Positions 8,641 through 19,477 of a DNA stretch of 64,000 bases are shown piece by piece. The stretch covers positions 147,252 through 211,251 of the forward strand of contig JACOEL010000006.1 of the NCBI GenBank assembly GCA_024998625.1, written 5' to 3'. The translations under genes and the position numbers were made by a program. The DNA is from Nitrospira sp. Lineage in GTDB: Bacteria; Nitrospirota; Nitrospiria; Nitrospirales; Nitrospiraceae. How positions within the stretch are numbered: the first letter of the stretch is position 1; every line of letters begins with the position of its first letter. The notes below the pieces were generated by a model that saw only the letters and a list, made by a program, of their open reading frames with translations, was not told where the DNA came from and made no database searches.

Positions 8641-9624
8641 TCACGTCTTACGCCTCACGCCCGTGCACACATCCTTGTTGAGATCCTCCACCGGCTCCCA
8701 GGGGGCCGCCTCGGCGAAGGCCACGGCGTCCTCGATTTCACTCGCGATCGCTGCCTCTATCTGTTGGAGCTCCTGGTCGCGCAGCAATCGGGTCTGGCGA
8801 AGGTGCTGTTCGAACGTCGCGATCGGGTCCCGCCGCTTCCAATCGTCGACCTCGTCTTTGGTCCGATACAACTCGGCGTCGTACATGGAATGGGCGCGAA
8901 AGCGATAGGTCCGGTATTCAAGAAAGTAGGGGCGGTTGCCGTTTCGGACCAGCTCGACTGCGCGTCCGGTCGCGGTCTCAACCGCCAGCACATCCATGCC
9001 GTCGACTGTGTCGGCGCCCATCGCATATGCCCTGGCCTTGGCGGCAATATCGGGCTGCGATTGATGGCGGGCCAGGGCGGTGCCCATCGCATAGAGGTTA
9101 TTCTCACAGAGAAACAGCACCGGCAGTTTCCACAAAGCGGCCAGGTTGAGGGATTCGTGAAACTCGCCTTCCGCCACGGCGCCGTCGCCGAAGTAGCAGC
9201 CGGTGACACGCTTGCGACCTTGCATCTTGTCGGCGAGGGCCAAGCCGACGGCCACGGGTAATCCGCCGGCCACGATCGCCAGGCCTCCATAAAACCGCCG
9301 TGAGGCGTCGAAGAAGTGCATTGACCCGCCGCGCCCTCGCGCGCAACCGGTGGCCTTGCCGTACAGCTCTGCCATCAGTTGGTTCATCGATGTGCCGCGG
9401 ACCAGCGCATGGCCGTGTTCCCGATAGGTGGCGACGATCGCGTCCTCGTTCGTGAACGACGGGATGGATCCGGCGGCCACGGCCTCTTCGCCGATGTACA
9501 GATGCAGAAAGCCGTGGATCTTCCCGCGCTGATAGAGCTCCGCCGCCCGTTCCTCGAAGCGGCGGATGCGCAGCATGTGCCGTAATAGCTCAAGGCCCTG
9601 CTCGCGTGTCAAGGAGGTCGTCAT
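8641..9624 (-). CDS. 2-oxoacid dehydrogenase E1 alpha subunit (thiamine diphosphate-dependent)
   Basis: A 327-residue E1alpha with the thiamine-diphosphate motif from [12 protein letters not shown] to CENN (residues 146-176) and the upstream GGSMHFFD and YREHGHAL motifs of the pyruvate/acetoin E1 family. The start [10 protein letters not shown] has a GGGAAGAG tract upstream. It belongs to the operon acetyl-CoA synthetase, E1alpha, E1beta, E2, acyl carrier protein, nucleotidyltransferase. Between it and the synthetase gene lies about 100 bp with no gene. Confidence 0.92.
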   Translation of the reverse strand: MTTSLTREQGLELLRHMLRIRRFEERAAELYQRGKIHGFLHLYIGEEAVAAGSIPSFTNEDAIVATYREHGHALVRGTSMNQLMAELYGKATGCARGRGGSMHFFDASRRFYGGLAIVAGGLPVAVGLALADKMQGRKRVTGCYFGDGAVAEGEFHESLNLAALWKLPVLFLCENNLYAMGTALARHQSQPDIAAKARAYAMGADTVDGMDVLAVETATGRAVELVRNGNRPYFLEYRTYRFRAHSMYDAELYRTKDEVDDWKRRDPIATFEQHLRQTRLLRDQELQQIEAAIASEIEDAVAFAEAAPWEPVEDLNKDVCTGVRRKT

Positions 9625-9723
9625 GTCATCTCTCTTCCCGCTGCGCGCTGTCAGCAATCAGTTTTCAGCTTGCGACGAACTGCTCTCTCCGATGCTGCCT
9701 GCTGGCGGATGCTTGCCGAAGGC

Positions 9724-11490
<1,767 letters not shown>

Positions 11491-11507
11491 TGTGCGGTTC
11501 ACACTCC

Positions 11508-11694
11508 TAGGAGGCTGTCCGAGTAATCCTTCGTTGCGAGGCGAAGGAGCTGCTGGTAGATGCGAGGCTGCAGTCGCGAAAAAACCGGAGGCGTATTCAC
11601 TGGAATACGTTGAGGATTTTTTCGGGCCGAGAACGACGCAGATGACGGCAGCTCGTTTGCCGCAGCAGAATGGCATTACTTGGACAGACTCCTA
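11508..11694. repeat. 187-bp palindromic element with 20-bp terminal inverted repeats
   Basis: The left end (11508-11527) and the reverse complement of the right end (11675-11694) match at 18 of 20 positions, with core AGGAGxCTGTCCxAGTAAT. The middle is an imperfect palindrome: CGTATTC-ACTG-GAATACG is a perfect hairpin at the centre, flanked by matching GAAAAAACCGG and complementary TTTTTTCGGG arms. CTAG occurs at both ends and could be a target duplication. It encodes nothing and looks like a MITE-like or REP-like unit. It lies between acsA and the divergent cpgS-like gene and probably carries the acsA ribosome site. Confidence 0.75.
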
Positions 11695-11760
11695 GCATGC
11701 GTTCTGCAAGGGATAGACCATCGACGCCCGTGAAGGCCAGAGCGGAAAGCGAGGGAAATC

Positions 11761-13185
11761 ATGGTGGATATTGCACCGCAGGCGGGGACAGCCGATGGCC
11801 CACCTGTAGCATTATTCACCAGTGGTCAGAGGAGGGTCGTGGATAATCGCGCCAAGCAAGACGAAATCAGGGTGTTGATCATGGGAGCCGCCGGGCGGGA
11901 TTTCCATAACTTCAACGTGCTGTTTCGCGGCAATCCTGCCTATCGGGTCGTGGGCTTCACTGCCGCGCAGATTCCAAACATTGACGACCGTCTCTATCCC
12001 CCGGCGTTGGCCGGCGCCTTATATCCTTCCGGTATCCCGATCCATGCAGAGCAGGATCTCGATCACTTGATCAGGACCCAGCACGTTGAGCGGGTCGTCT
12101 TTTCGTACAGTGATGTCTCCCATGAAGCGCTCATGCACCAGGCCTCCCGCGTGATGGCGGCAGGAGCGGACTTCTGGCTGGCGGGCCCGCAGTCCACGAT
12201 GCTCCCGGCCAAGAAACCGGTGGTGTCGGTCTGCGCGACGCGCACGGGAGCCGGCAAGAGTCCAGTGGCCCGCCGGGTCGTCTCGATTCTGAAAGGTGAA
12301 GGGCTGCGGGTTGCCACGGTGCGACATCCGATGCCCTACGGCAATCTTGAGCAACAGGCGGTACAGCGGTTTGCTGCTTTGGAGGACTTGGACGCGGCGG
12401 CCTGCACCATCGAAGAGCGGGAGGAGTACGAACCCCATCTCGCGCAGGGTGGGACGGTCTATGCGGGAGTGGACTATGAGCGGATTCTCCGGGAGGTCGA
12501 AGACCAGGCCGATGTCATTGTGTGGGACGGGGGCAACAACGACTGGTCGTTTTTTGTGCCCGACCTCGAACTCGTACTTGTCGATCCACATCGGGCCGGG
12601 GAGTTGCCGTATTTCCCGGGAGAGGTGAATCTCAGGCGAGCGGATGTGGTGGTATTGACCAAGCTGGATACCGCGACACCGGAACAGGTGGATGCGGCAC
12701 GTCGATCCATTGAAACCGTGAATCCCCGGGCAAGGCTGGTGGAGACCGCCATGCCGCCCACGGTGGATCATCCGGACAGGATTCCCGGCAGGCGCGTGCT
12801 CGTCGTCGAAGACGGTCCCACACTGACCCATGGCGGCATGGCTTTCGGCGCCGGGTGTCTGGTGGCCCGGCGGTATGAAGCCGGTTGCCTGGTGGATCCG
12901 AGGCCCTACGCAGCGGGGAGTCTCAATCGCACCTTCCAGCAGTATCCGCATTTGGGGCCGCTCCTTCCCGCGATGGGATATGGGCCCGAGCAGGTCCGCG
13001 AGCTGGAGGAAACGATCGAACGGGTGGAGTGCGACCTTGTGGTCATCGCCACACCGATGGATTTACGGCGACTCATTCGGATCACGAAGCCGACGGTGCG
13101 CGTGAAATATGACGTGGAGGACCGGGGGTGCTCGACGTTGACGGATGTGTTGCAGGACATCATCGGCAGGGCGAAACAATCATGA
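11761..13185 (+). CDS. Cyclic 2,3-diphosphoglycerate synthetase-like GTPase/NTPase
   Basis: A 474-residue protein with an N-terminal Rossmann-like segment (VLIMGAAGRDFHNFN, about residues 38-52) and a central P-loop TRTGAGKS (161-168), followed by VIWDGGNND and VVLTKLDTA, the latter resembling the G4 motif of G3E-type GTPases. This order matches the CpgS family, first known from methanogens, where it makes the thermoprotectant cyclic 2,3-diphosphoglycerate. Many bacterial homologues have no tested function, so the product is named by family only. Transcribed away from the acsA operon. Confidence 0.75.
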   Translation: MVDIAPQAGTADGPPVALFTSGQRRVVDNRAKQDEIRVLIMGAAGRDFHNFNVLFRGNPAYRVVGFTAAQIPNIDDRLYPPALAGALYPSGIPIHAEQDLDHLIRTQHVERVVFSYSDVSHEALMHQASRVMAAGADFWLAGPQSTMLPAKKPVVSVCATRTGAGKSPVARRVVSILKGEGLRVATVRHPMPYGNLEQQAVQRFAALEDLDAAACTIEEREEYEPHLAQGGTVYAGVDYERILREVEDQADVIVWDGGNNDWSFFVPDLELVLVDPHRAGELPYFPGEVNLRRADVVVLTKLDTATPEQVDAARRSIETVNPRARLVETAMPPTVDHPDRIPGRRVLVVEDGPTLTHGGMAFGAGCLVARRYEAGCLVDPRPYAAGSLNRTFQQYPHLGPLLPAMGYGPEQVRELEETIERVECDLVVIATPMDLRRLIRITKPTVRVKYDVEDRGCSTLTDVLQDIIGRAKQS

Positions 13186-13265
13186 ATCCTTTTCGCGGCG
13201 CCGCGCTCCAATAGACAGCAGGAGACAGAAGGCCGCTTCAACGGAAAAACGAGAAGGAGAGATAT

Positions 13266-13484
13266 ATGGTGACGCATCCGACACATATTGCTCAGGATCG
13301 ATGCCATCGTTGCGGAGGGTTTATGGTTCGGGAGGAGATTCGCGAGGTCAACCAGGTCGGGTGGCGTTGCGTGATGTGTGGGGAGCACATCGATCCGCTG
13401 ATCCTCGAACATCGCCGGAAGATGCGCACGCCTGAAGGGACCCGCCAGCTTTTGGCCAAGGGCGAAAAAGCCGGAATGAACTAG
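13266..13484 (+). CDS. Small zinc-ribbon protein, 72 residues
   Basis: A short protein with two CxxC pairs (CHRCGGFM and CVMCGEHID, 21 residues apart) that should form one zinc ribbon, followed by a basic C-terminal helix (RRKMRTPEGTRQLL). An AAGGAGA ribosome site precedes the ATG. It follows the cpgS-like gene at 80 bp in the same direction. Function unknown; small zinc ribbons often bind nucleic acid or serve as adaptor proteins. Confidence 0.7.
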   Translation: MVTHPTHIAQDRCHRCGGFMVREEIREVNQVGWRCVMCGEHIDPLILEHRRKMRTPEGTRQLLAKGEKAGMN

Positions 13485-13497
13485 TCGCTCTATTCCA

Positions 13498-14388
13498 TTA
13501 CGAGGCCTGCCGCTTCCGCCGGTGATAGCGGCGAGTCGCGGAGACCAGGAGTTGTTTGATGCGATAGGCCGGTTCAACCAACCCGAGACCGAGAAAGCTG
13601 GGCGTGAGCAGGGGTTCGGAGTTTTTCTTGCCCTCGACGTACAAGTCGATCTGTTTGCCTCCGGCCAGCAGGGGCAAGCTCTGAATCCTGGCCTGGGTCA
13701 CGATGCCGAGCAGAGTGACCGCCCCTCCCGCAGTAAGATGCCCCTCCCGATCCATGGCGGTGGGAAGCCGGAAGACCGGTCCCCCGCTGTTGCCGGGAAA
13801 CACGTGGCTATCGATGAGAAAGACTTCTGAGCCAGGGCGGGCGGGCGAGACCCAGGAGACGATGCCCTGGCGGACAATTGCGCGCGGTGAATCGGGAATA
13901 TCGAACGCCGCCGGATAGCCGAGCACCATGATGGGGACGCCCTCATAGAGGTCCGCTGTCGTGGCAATGTCCATCCAGGCGATGGAGGAAGGGCCGCCCG
14001 GTTTCGGCTGTCGCATGGTCAAGGGTAGCGGAAGACAGGCGAGATCCACGGCCTTGTCCGGATGGGGATACCAGCAGCGCCGTCCGGCTTGGGTGAGTTG
14101 AATCGGAATCTCCACACCCTGTTTCAGGCCCCGGCGATGAATGTGCGGGAATACGATGCCCAGCGTGGAGGGTTTCCAGTGTTCAGTCGGGTCGAGAAAC
14201 ACATGCCTGGCGGTGACCAACCAGCAGTCCTGCCTGCGGGGTCCGTGCAACGAGAAGAGCACACCAGTGCCGACCACGGCAAAGAATTTCCTGGTTGAAA
14301 CCCGGCCGGTACGGGATCGTATATCGGCATTCTGAATAGATCCAATGGCCACCGTCGCAGCCCGCCAGCGATCGATCCATCCAGCCAT
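13498..14388 (-). CDS. Trypsin-like serine protease domain protein
   Basis: A 296-residue protein with the complete trypsin-fold catalytic triad: His62 in LVTARHVF, Asp115 in AVDLACLP and Ser201 in GNSGGPVF. There is no evident signal peptide and no PDZ domain, unlike DegP/HtrA proteins, so it may be cytoplasmic or exported by another route. Start MAGWIDRW has GGAGG 9 bases upstream; a longer start at 14460 would extend into tandem-repeat DNA and is less likely. Convergent with the zinc-ribbon gene (13 bp between the ends). Confidence 0.72.
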   Translation of the reverse strand: MAGWIDRWRAATVAIGSIQNADIRSRTGRVSTRKFFAVVGTGVLFSLHGPRRQDCWLVTARHVFLDPTEHWKPSTLGIVFPHIHRRGLKQGVEIPIQLTQAGRRCWYPHPDKAVDLACLPLPLTMRQPKPGGPSSIAWMDIATTADLYEGVPIMVLGYPAAFDIPDSPRAIVRQGIVSWVSPARPGSEVFLIDSHVFPGNSGGPVFRLPTAMDREGHLTAGGAVTLLGIVTQARIQSLPLLAGGKQIDLYVEGKKNSEPLLTPSFLGLGLVEPAYRIKQLLVSATRRYHRRKRQAS

Positions 14389-14848
14389 CCCGCCTTGCCT
14401 CCATTGATCCAGCGTTTCACAATACCTGTTCCTGTGATCAGCAAGCCTGGTGCCGCGCAATCGTCGTTCGTATCACGTCGTTCGTCTCCCGTCGCTCGTC
14501 TTCCGGGTGAAACTTGCAAGATATGTTGCACGAACGCCGCCTCATGGATTTCAAGCGCTTGGGAGGACACCGCCGGACCGGCTATGTTCAGTATTCTGTT
14601 CCGCTCGTGGGATGCTTGGAGGAGACACTCTCATGGAGGCGTTCTGCGACAGGGTTGATTCTGCGACTGGGGAAGAACGCGACGATGCCCTTCCAGGCTC
14701 GCGCTCATGTGTGCCGACCGTGGTTGGCCCGCTCATTGCTTGAAAGCCGGTGGTTAGGACAAAGGGCCGGCTCCGTTCACCGGAAGCAGCGGCTCGCAGG
14801 TGAGGAGGCCGTGGGAGCGGGCAATCCTGCAAGAGCAACGGAGCGTTC
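14389..14848. other. Gene-free stretch with a three-copy 14-bp tandem repeat
   Basis: No convincing gene in about 460 bp. At 14462-14503 there are three head-to-tail 14-bp units, CGTCGTTCGTATCA, CGTCGTTCGTCTCC and CGTCGCTCGTCTTC. The rest holds no recognised element. The region lies between two divergent genes and should contain both promoters. Confidence 0.5.
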
Positions 14849-16579
14849 ATGACAGTGCATAACGCCGAGGTCGCGACAGCCTTCGAGGAAATGGCTGACT
14901 TGCTGGAGATCGAAGGCGCCAATCCCTTCCGGGTCCGGGCCTATCGGTTCGCTGCCAGAACGCTTCGCGCTCTTCCGGCCGAGGTGGGGGAGATGGTGGC
15001 GAAGGGTGACGATCTGACCAGCCTTCCGGGGATCGGCGATGATCTGGCGGGAAAGATCAAAGAAATTCTCGCAACAAGAACCGCGGCCGCCCTAGAGGCA
15101 CAGCGCAAGCGGGTGCCGGCGACGCTCACGGAGTTGCTCCGTATTCCCGGCCTCGGGCCCAAGCGGGTGAAGCGGCTCGCGCACGAGTTGAAGATCCGTA
15201 GCCTGCGCGAATTGCAGACAGCGGCGCAGGAAGGTCGGGTCCGGACCTTATCGGGATTCGGTGAGAAAACCGAGCAACACATTCTCGATGCATTGGCCGC
15301 GCGTCTTGCCGAAGCCCCACGAGTGAAGCGGGCCATGGTGATCCCCTCTGCCGAGGCCCTGGTGGCGTATCTGGAACAATCGTCAGGGGTCAGCCGGGTC
15401 ATCGCAGCAGGGAGTTATCGTCGTGAACTGGAAACCATCGGCGATTTGGACATTCTGGTGACGGCTCATGCGGGGCGCACTGTCATGGATCGGTTTGTGG
15501 CCTATCAGGAAGTCCGCGACGTGCTGGCGCATGGCGAGACGAAGTCCAGTGTCCGCCTTCAGAGCGGTTTACAGGTGGATCTCAGAGTCGTGCCGCAAGA
15601 CAGCTACGGAGCGGCGCTGCTCTATTTCACCGGCAGTAAATCGCACAACGTCGTGCTCCGGCAACTGGCTCAACAGCGCGGCTTGAAGCTGAATGAATAT
15701 GGCCTGTTTCGTGGAGACAAGCCTGTCGCCGGAGAGACGGAGGAATCGGTCTACGCCTCCCTCGGCCTGCCCTGGATTCCCCCGGAATTGAGAGAGGGGC
15801 GAGGAGAGATCGACGCGGCGAAGGCCGGACGATTGCCGCACCTCGTAGATCTGCAGGATCTGAGGGGCGATCTCCATGCCCATACGAAGGCGACCGACGG
15901 ACGGCACAGTCTCAAGGAAATGGCGGAGGCCGCCCGGCTTCGAGGGTTGAGCTATTTCGCCATCACGGACCATTCCCGCCGGTTGACGATGGCCAAGGGG
16001 CTCGACTCCATCAGGTTGCTGCAGCAAATGGAAGACATCGATCGGCTGAATGCAACCTTGTCCGGGATCCGGATTCTGAAGGGAATCGAGGTCGATATTC
16101 TCGAAGACGGGATGTTGGATTTGCCCGATGAGGTGCTCGGCCGGTTGGATCTGGTGGTCGGCGCGGTGCACAGCCGATTCAAGCTCTCCCAGCGGGCGCA
16201 GACCGAGCGCATCATGAAGGCGATGGATCACCCGTACTTCTCCATCCTGGCCCATCCCAGCGGGCGCCTGATCGGGCGGCGCGAACCCTATGATGTGGAC
16301 ATGTCCCGCATCATCCGGAAGGCGCGCGAGCGCCGGTGCTTTCTTGAAGTCAACGCCCATCCTGAGCGATTGGACCTGACGGACATCCATTGCCGGATGG
16401 CGAAGGAGGAAGGTGTGTTGCTGGCCGTGAATACGGATGCGCACAGCACCCTGGATTTGGAGAATGCGCGCTTCGGGATCGGGCAGGCCAGGCGGGGGTG
16501 GCTTGAGAAAGCAGATATACTGAACTCGAGGTCGTACGAGGAATTGAGGAAGCTGCTGAAGCCGACCATGGAGGCTTGA
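14849..16579 (+). CDS. polX: DNA polymerase/3'-5' exonuclease PolX
   Basis: A 576-residue family X DNA polymerase. Domains: N-terminal 8-kDa and helix-hairpin-helix region (SLPGIGDDLAGKI and IPGLGPKRVKRL, residues 58-110), the nucleotidyltransferase core with GSYRRELETIGDLDILV (metal ligands Asp199 and Asp201, third Asp244 in LQVDLRVV), and a C-terminal PHP domain starting DLHAHTKATDG (341) with TDHSRR, GIEVDI, HPSG and NTDAH metal sites, all present. This is the normal bacterial PolX layout and length. It acts in base excision repair gap filling; the PHP domain gives exonuclease activity. The long antisense frame here is a shadow. Confidence 0.95.
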   Translation: MTVHNAEVATAFEEMADLLEIEGANPFRVRAYRFAARTLRALPAEVGEMVAKGDDLTSLPGIGDDLAGKIKEILATRTAAALEAQRKRVPATLTELLRIPGLGPKRVKRLAHELKIRSLRELQTAAQEGRVRTLSGFGEKTEQHILDALAARLAEAPRVKRAMVIPSAEALVAYLEQSSGVSRVIAAGSYRRELETIGDLDILVTAHAGRTVMDRFVAYQEVRDVLAHGETKSSVRLQSGLQVDLRVVPQDSYGAALLYFTGSKSHNVVLRQLAQQRGLKLNEYGLFRGDKPVAGETEESVYASLGLPWIPPELREGRGEIDAAKAGRLPHLVDLQDLRGDLHAHTKATDGRHSLKEMAEAARLRGLSYFAITDHSRRLTMAKGLDSIRLLQQMEDIDRLNATLSGIRILKGIEVDILEDGMLDLPDEVLGRLDLVVGAVHSRFKLSQRAQTERIMKAMDHPYFSILAHPSGRLIGRREPYDVDMSRIIRKARERRCFLEVNAHPERLDLTDIHCRMAKEEGVLLAVNTDAHSTLDLENARFGIGQARRGWLEKADILNSRSYEELRKLLKPTMEA

Positions 16580-16645
16580 TGCCGGCATGGAGTTCGGGTT
16601 GTCCGGTGCCGATCCTGTGATGCGTTCGATGTTGGAGGGAGGGCC

Positions 16646-17992
16646 ATGATGACGGACAAAGCCGAGTTGCTGGCAAAGGCCTCGAAACCGGCAGAAGAGG
16701 CCTTGCGGCTGCATGCCTATTACAAGGGAAAGATGCAGACCTTGCCGAAGTGTGCGATCCGGAGCCTGGAGGATTTTTCGGTGTGGTACACGCCCGGCGT
16801 GGCGGCTCCCTGCAAAGCGATCGAGGCCGACCGCGACCTCGTCTTCGAGTATACGAACAAGGCCAACATGATCGCGGTCGTGTCGGACGGGACTCGGGTC
16901 CTGGGCCTGGGCGACATCGGTCCGGAAGCCGGGTTGCCGGTGATGGAGGGGAAAGCGCTGCTCTTTAAATATCTGGGCGGGGTGGACGCGGTTCCGATGT
17001 GTCTCAACACAAAAGATCCGGACGAATTGATTCGAACGGTTCGGCTGCTGACCCCGTCCTTCGGCGCGATCAACCTCGAAGATATCGCGATGCCGAAGTG
17101 TTTCAGGATTCTCCGCGAACTGCAGGCCGACTGCCCGATCCCGGTCTGGCACGACGATCAGCAAGGAACCGGAACGGTGCTCCTGGCAGGTCTGATCAAT
17201 GCGCTCCACGTGGTCGGGAAGCAGATGGGGCAGGTTCGGATCGCCATGATCGGGATGGGTGCCGCGAATGTGCCGACCTATCGCTTTATCACGGCCAGTG
17301 GCGCAGACCCCTCGCGTATTGTGGCCTGCGATGCGGGAGGCATCCTCGGAACCCACCGGCGAGAATATGAGCAGGACCCTGCCTTCGGCGAGCAATGGAA
17401 CGTCTGCGTGCAAACCAACCCGACCGGTTTGCGGGGCGGCATTGCCGAAGCCTTGCAGGGTGCGGATGTCTGTGTGGCCTTCTCGGCTGGCGGGATCATC
17501 AAGCCGGAATGGGTGAAGGGCATGGCGCGCGATGCCATCGTGTTCGCCTGCGCCAATCCCGTTCCGGAGATCTGGCCATGGGACGCGAAGGAAGCGGGGG
17601 CGCGTATCGTGGCGACCGGACGCAGTGACTTTGCCAACCAGGTCAATAACTCCCTCGTGTTTCCCGGCATTTTTCGGGGCCTGCTCGACGTGCGGGCAAA
17701 GGCGATTACCGATGAAATGGCGATCGCGGCGGCCCACGAACTGGCCCTCTGCGCCAGGGAACGCGGGATCCATGAGGACAGCATTTTGCCGACGATGGAC
17801 GAATGGCAGGTGCCGATGCGCCTCGCGGTAGCCACGGCGACCAAGGCGCAGGAGCAGGGACTGGCCAGGGTGGCGCGCACTCGCGATCAGATCCACATTC
17901 TCGCGGAATCGAAGATCCGCGCCGCCCATGAGGCGATGCGCGTGTTGCTGAGAGAGGGGCTGATCGTTGCGCCGCCGGCGGTAAGGGAGTGA
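16646..17992 (+). CDS. NAD(P)-dependent malic enzyme
   Basis: A 448-residue malic enzyme of the short bacterial type, without the C-terminal phosphotransacetylase domain found in MaeB. Motifs: DFSVWYTPGVAAPC (catalytic Tyr), GLGDIGPEAGLPVMEGKALLF, INLEDIAMPKC (metal Glu/Asp) and HDDQQGTGTV, followed by the Rossmann NAD(P) site MIGMGAANVP. It oxidatively decarboxylates malate to pyruvate, feeding the pyruvate pool used by a dehydrogenase like the one at 6.4-9.6 kb. GGAGGGAGGG precedes two adjacent ATGs. 66 bp after polX. Confidence 0.92.
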   Translation: MMTDKAELLAKASKPAEEALRLHAYYKGKMQTLPKCAIRSLEDFSVWYTPGVAAPCKAIEADRDLVFEYTNKANMIAVVSDGTRVLGLGDIGPEAGLPVMEGKALLFKYLGGVDAVPMCLNTKDPDELIRTVRLLTPSFGAINLEDIAMPKCFRILRELQADCPIPVWHDDQQGTGTVLLAGLINALHVVGKQMGQVRIAMIGMGAANVPTYRFITASGADPSRIVACDAGGILGTHRREYEQDPAFGEQWNVCVQTNPTGLRGGIAEALQGADVCVAFSAGGIIKPEWVKGMARDAIVFACANPVPEIWPWDAKEAGARIVATGRSDFANQVNNSLVFPGIFRGLLDVRAKAITDEMAIAAAHELALCARERGIHEDSILPTMDEWQVPMRLAVATATKAQEQGLARVARTRDQIHILAESKIRAAHEAMRVLLREGLIVAPPAVRE

Positions 17993-18154
17993 TAGGAGCG
18001 GTGGAGGCGGGAACCGCGCTGGCCGGGCAGGACTAGGCGCAGGGGTGATTTGTATTAATCGGACAGACAACGTCAGATAAACTCGAGCCTCGAAAGGCCG
18101 CTCCCGGCCAGGTGCGGAAGTTCGGCGCCGAGATCGCACCGCCGTAAAGCAGTC

Positions 18155-18247
18155 CTCAGCCCTGCCGCTCAACCGCGAGTGGCAAACGCGACCTTCACCA
18201 AACCGCTATGCCTCGCGCCGCTCGTCGGCTGCAGCGGCTTGTTAGAC
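18155..18247 (-). other. attC-like site (integron cassette recombination site), right half degenerate
   Basis: Read on the minus strand, the sequence just after the glyoxalase-like gene begins GTCTAACAAGCCGCTGCAG and continues CCGACGAGCGG. GTCTAAC fits the R'' consensus RYYYAAC, and the following GCAGCCGAC block is typical of attC left halves. The far side (GTTGAGC complement at 18167-18173, then GGGCTGAGG) is a poor match for GTTRRRY. The same left-half core recurs at 61013. No integrase is in the window. Confidence 0.4.
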
Positions 18248-18266
18248 CGCTGCCCGACCCCCCCAC

Positions 18267-18767
18267 TCAAAACTTACCCGCCTTCAGATTGCGCCGGAGC
18301 TCATGGCCTGCTTCGGTGGAACCGACAATCTCGGTTATGACGCCAATAACCCGACGCGTGTCGTAGTAGCCGACACGTAAGATGGGCAACCGGAAGCTTT
18401 GAATCTGAGGATAGCCCGAGGACTCCAGGTGAGCGGCCGCGGCGTCATAGTCCGTATCGTCCAGCCAGTACGCCACGTGCTGAACGGCGTCACCGTGTCG
18501 ATCAAGTGAGTCCTGGTACATGCTGGCCCCCGAGACAGGCTGGATCAGTTCGATCTGGGTGTCTCCTGCGTAGGCGATGTGAAGGTTGCAAACCCAGTTC
18601 CCCGGCTTTCCGAGATAAGTGCCCTCGGTGTCCTTTGCCGCGAGGTTGTCCATGTGCATGAAGCGGCTGATTCCCATCGTTTCAACGAAGAACTTCTCGG
18701 CGGCCGCAAGGTCTCGGACGACCCAGGCAACTTGGCAGAACGCTGGAGCAATCACTGGCTTTGTCAT
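18267..18767 (-). CDS. Glyoxalase/VOC-superfamily protein
   Basis: A 166-residue vicinal-oxygen-chelate protein: QVAWVVRDLAAAEKFFVETMG is the classic first beta-alpha-beta unit, with QHVAYWLDD later and IEIVG-like C-terminal strand (VITEIVGS). It has only one glyoxalase domain, so it would dimerise to form metal sites. Substrate unknown; such proteins include epimerases, dioxygenases and drug-binding proteins. The attC-like site directly after its stop suggests that it was acquired as a gene cassette, where VOC proteins are frequent cargo; that is an inference. Confidence 0.78.
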   Translation of the reverse strand: MTKPVIAPAFCQVAWVVRDLAAAEKFFVETMGISRFMHMDNLAAKDTEGTYLGKPGNWVCNLHIAYAGDTQIELIQPVSGASMYQDSLDRHGDAVQHVAYWLDDTDYDAAAAHLESSGYPQIQSFRLPILRVGYYDTRRVIGVITEIVGSTEAGHELRRNLKAGKF

Positions 18768-18821
18768 GTTTGGACTCCTGTGATTTCTGTGCGTACCGAA
18801 GCGGGCTAACTATGTTTAGGC

Positions 18822-18834
18822 CGATCCGCATAAG
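18822..18834. repeat. Outer inverted repeat, left arm
   Basis: CGATCCGCATAAG, a perfect 13-bp inverted copy of 20072-20084. The two arms lie outside the target duplications of the VapBC unit. If that unit is removed they would be about 110 bp apart and could form one palindromic site. Confidence 0.55.
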
Positions 18835-19075
18835 CGCCGGATCTGTCATCTTCTATCCGTATAACACGCCACTACGGTTCGTGAACAATACGCCATAATC
18901 GATGCTTGTTCAACGAGTTACGACTGGGGGTGCTGTCCTAATTGGGACACTTCACCACAAGCCATGACAGCTTGCGTGTTGCAATGGACGTAACTCGAAT
19001 GTCTAATTAAGGACAGTTGGAAAGACGAATGAGGGCACAGGAGTGGGCACGAGAAGACAAGAGGGCAGTCGCGTG

Positions 19076-19477
19076 CTAGACGGGGAGAAAGTGGCGAACA
19101 AGGACCTGGGAAATGTTCTGAAAATCGCGGTCTGAGGTGAGGATGGGAAGCCCGTGCTGCATGGCGCTGGCAGCAATCCAGATATCGTTAACGGCAACCG
19201 GGGTGCCGGCCTTTTTCAACGCCACGCGAATGGTCGCGTACCGTTCCGACGTTTCTTCGTCCACGATCAGCACGCTGACGCGCGAGGATTCCAGAAACAT
19301 TCGTAACTCACGCTCATTGCTTTCGCGGTTACTCCCCTGGAGAAAGCCCGCGCGAAGCTCTCCGAGGACAATCGGACTGAGCCATATCTCTTCCGCTTGA
19401 GGAAGGATCTCAAGCACCTCGGGGTGTCTTTTCTTGAACGCGATATATGCGGAGCTATCCAGAAGCAACCGGGTCAT
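19076..19477 (-). CDS. vapC: VapC-type PIN-domain toxin
   Basis: A 133-residue PIN-domain ribonuclease. The four acidic metal-binding residues are present: Asp7 (LLLDSSAYI), Glu40 (LGELRAG), Asp98 (VNDIWIAA) and Asp116 (LTSDRDF). Length and order match VapC toxins, which cleave specific RNAs when the antitoxin is lost. The gene overlaps vapB by 4 bp and follows it, the usual order. It lies inside a transposon-like unit, consistent with a role in keeping that element or an earlier host replicon. Confidence 0.9.
   Translation of the reverse strand: MTRLLLDSSAYIAFKKRHPEVLEILPQAEEIWLSPIVLGELRAGFLQGSNRESNERELRMFLESSRVSVLIVDEETSERYATIRVALKKAGTPVAVNDIWIAASAMQHGLPILTSDRDFQNISQVLVRHFLPV

Noticed and set aside
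15569..18172. Very long minus-strand open frame (867 residues) across polX and malic enzyme genes
   Set aside because: It is antisense to two strongly supported enzymes, has composition typical of high-GC shadow frames (rich in Arg, His, Gln, Pro) and shows no family motif.
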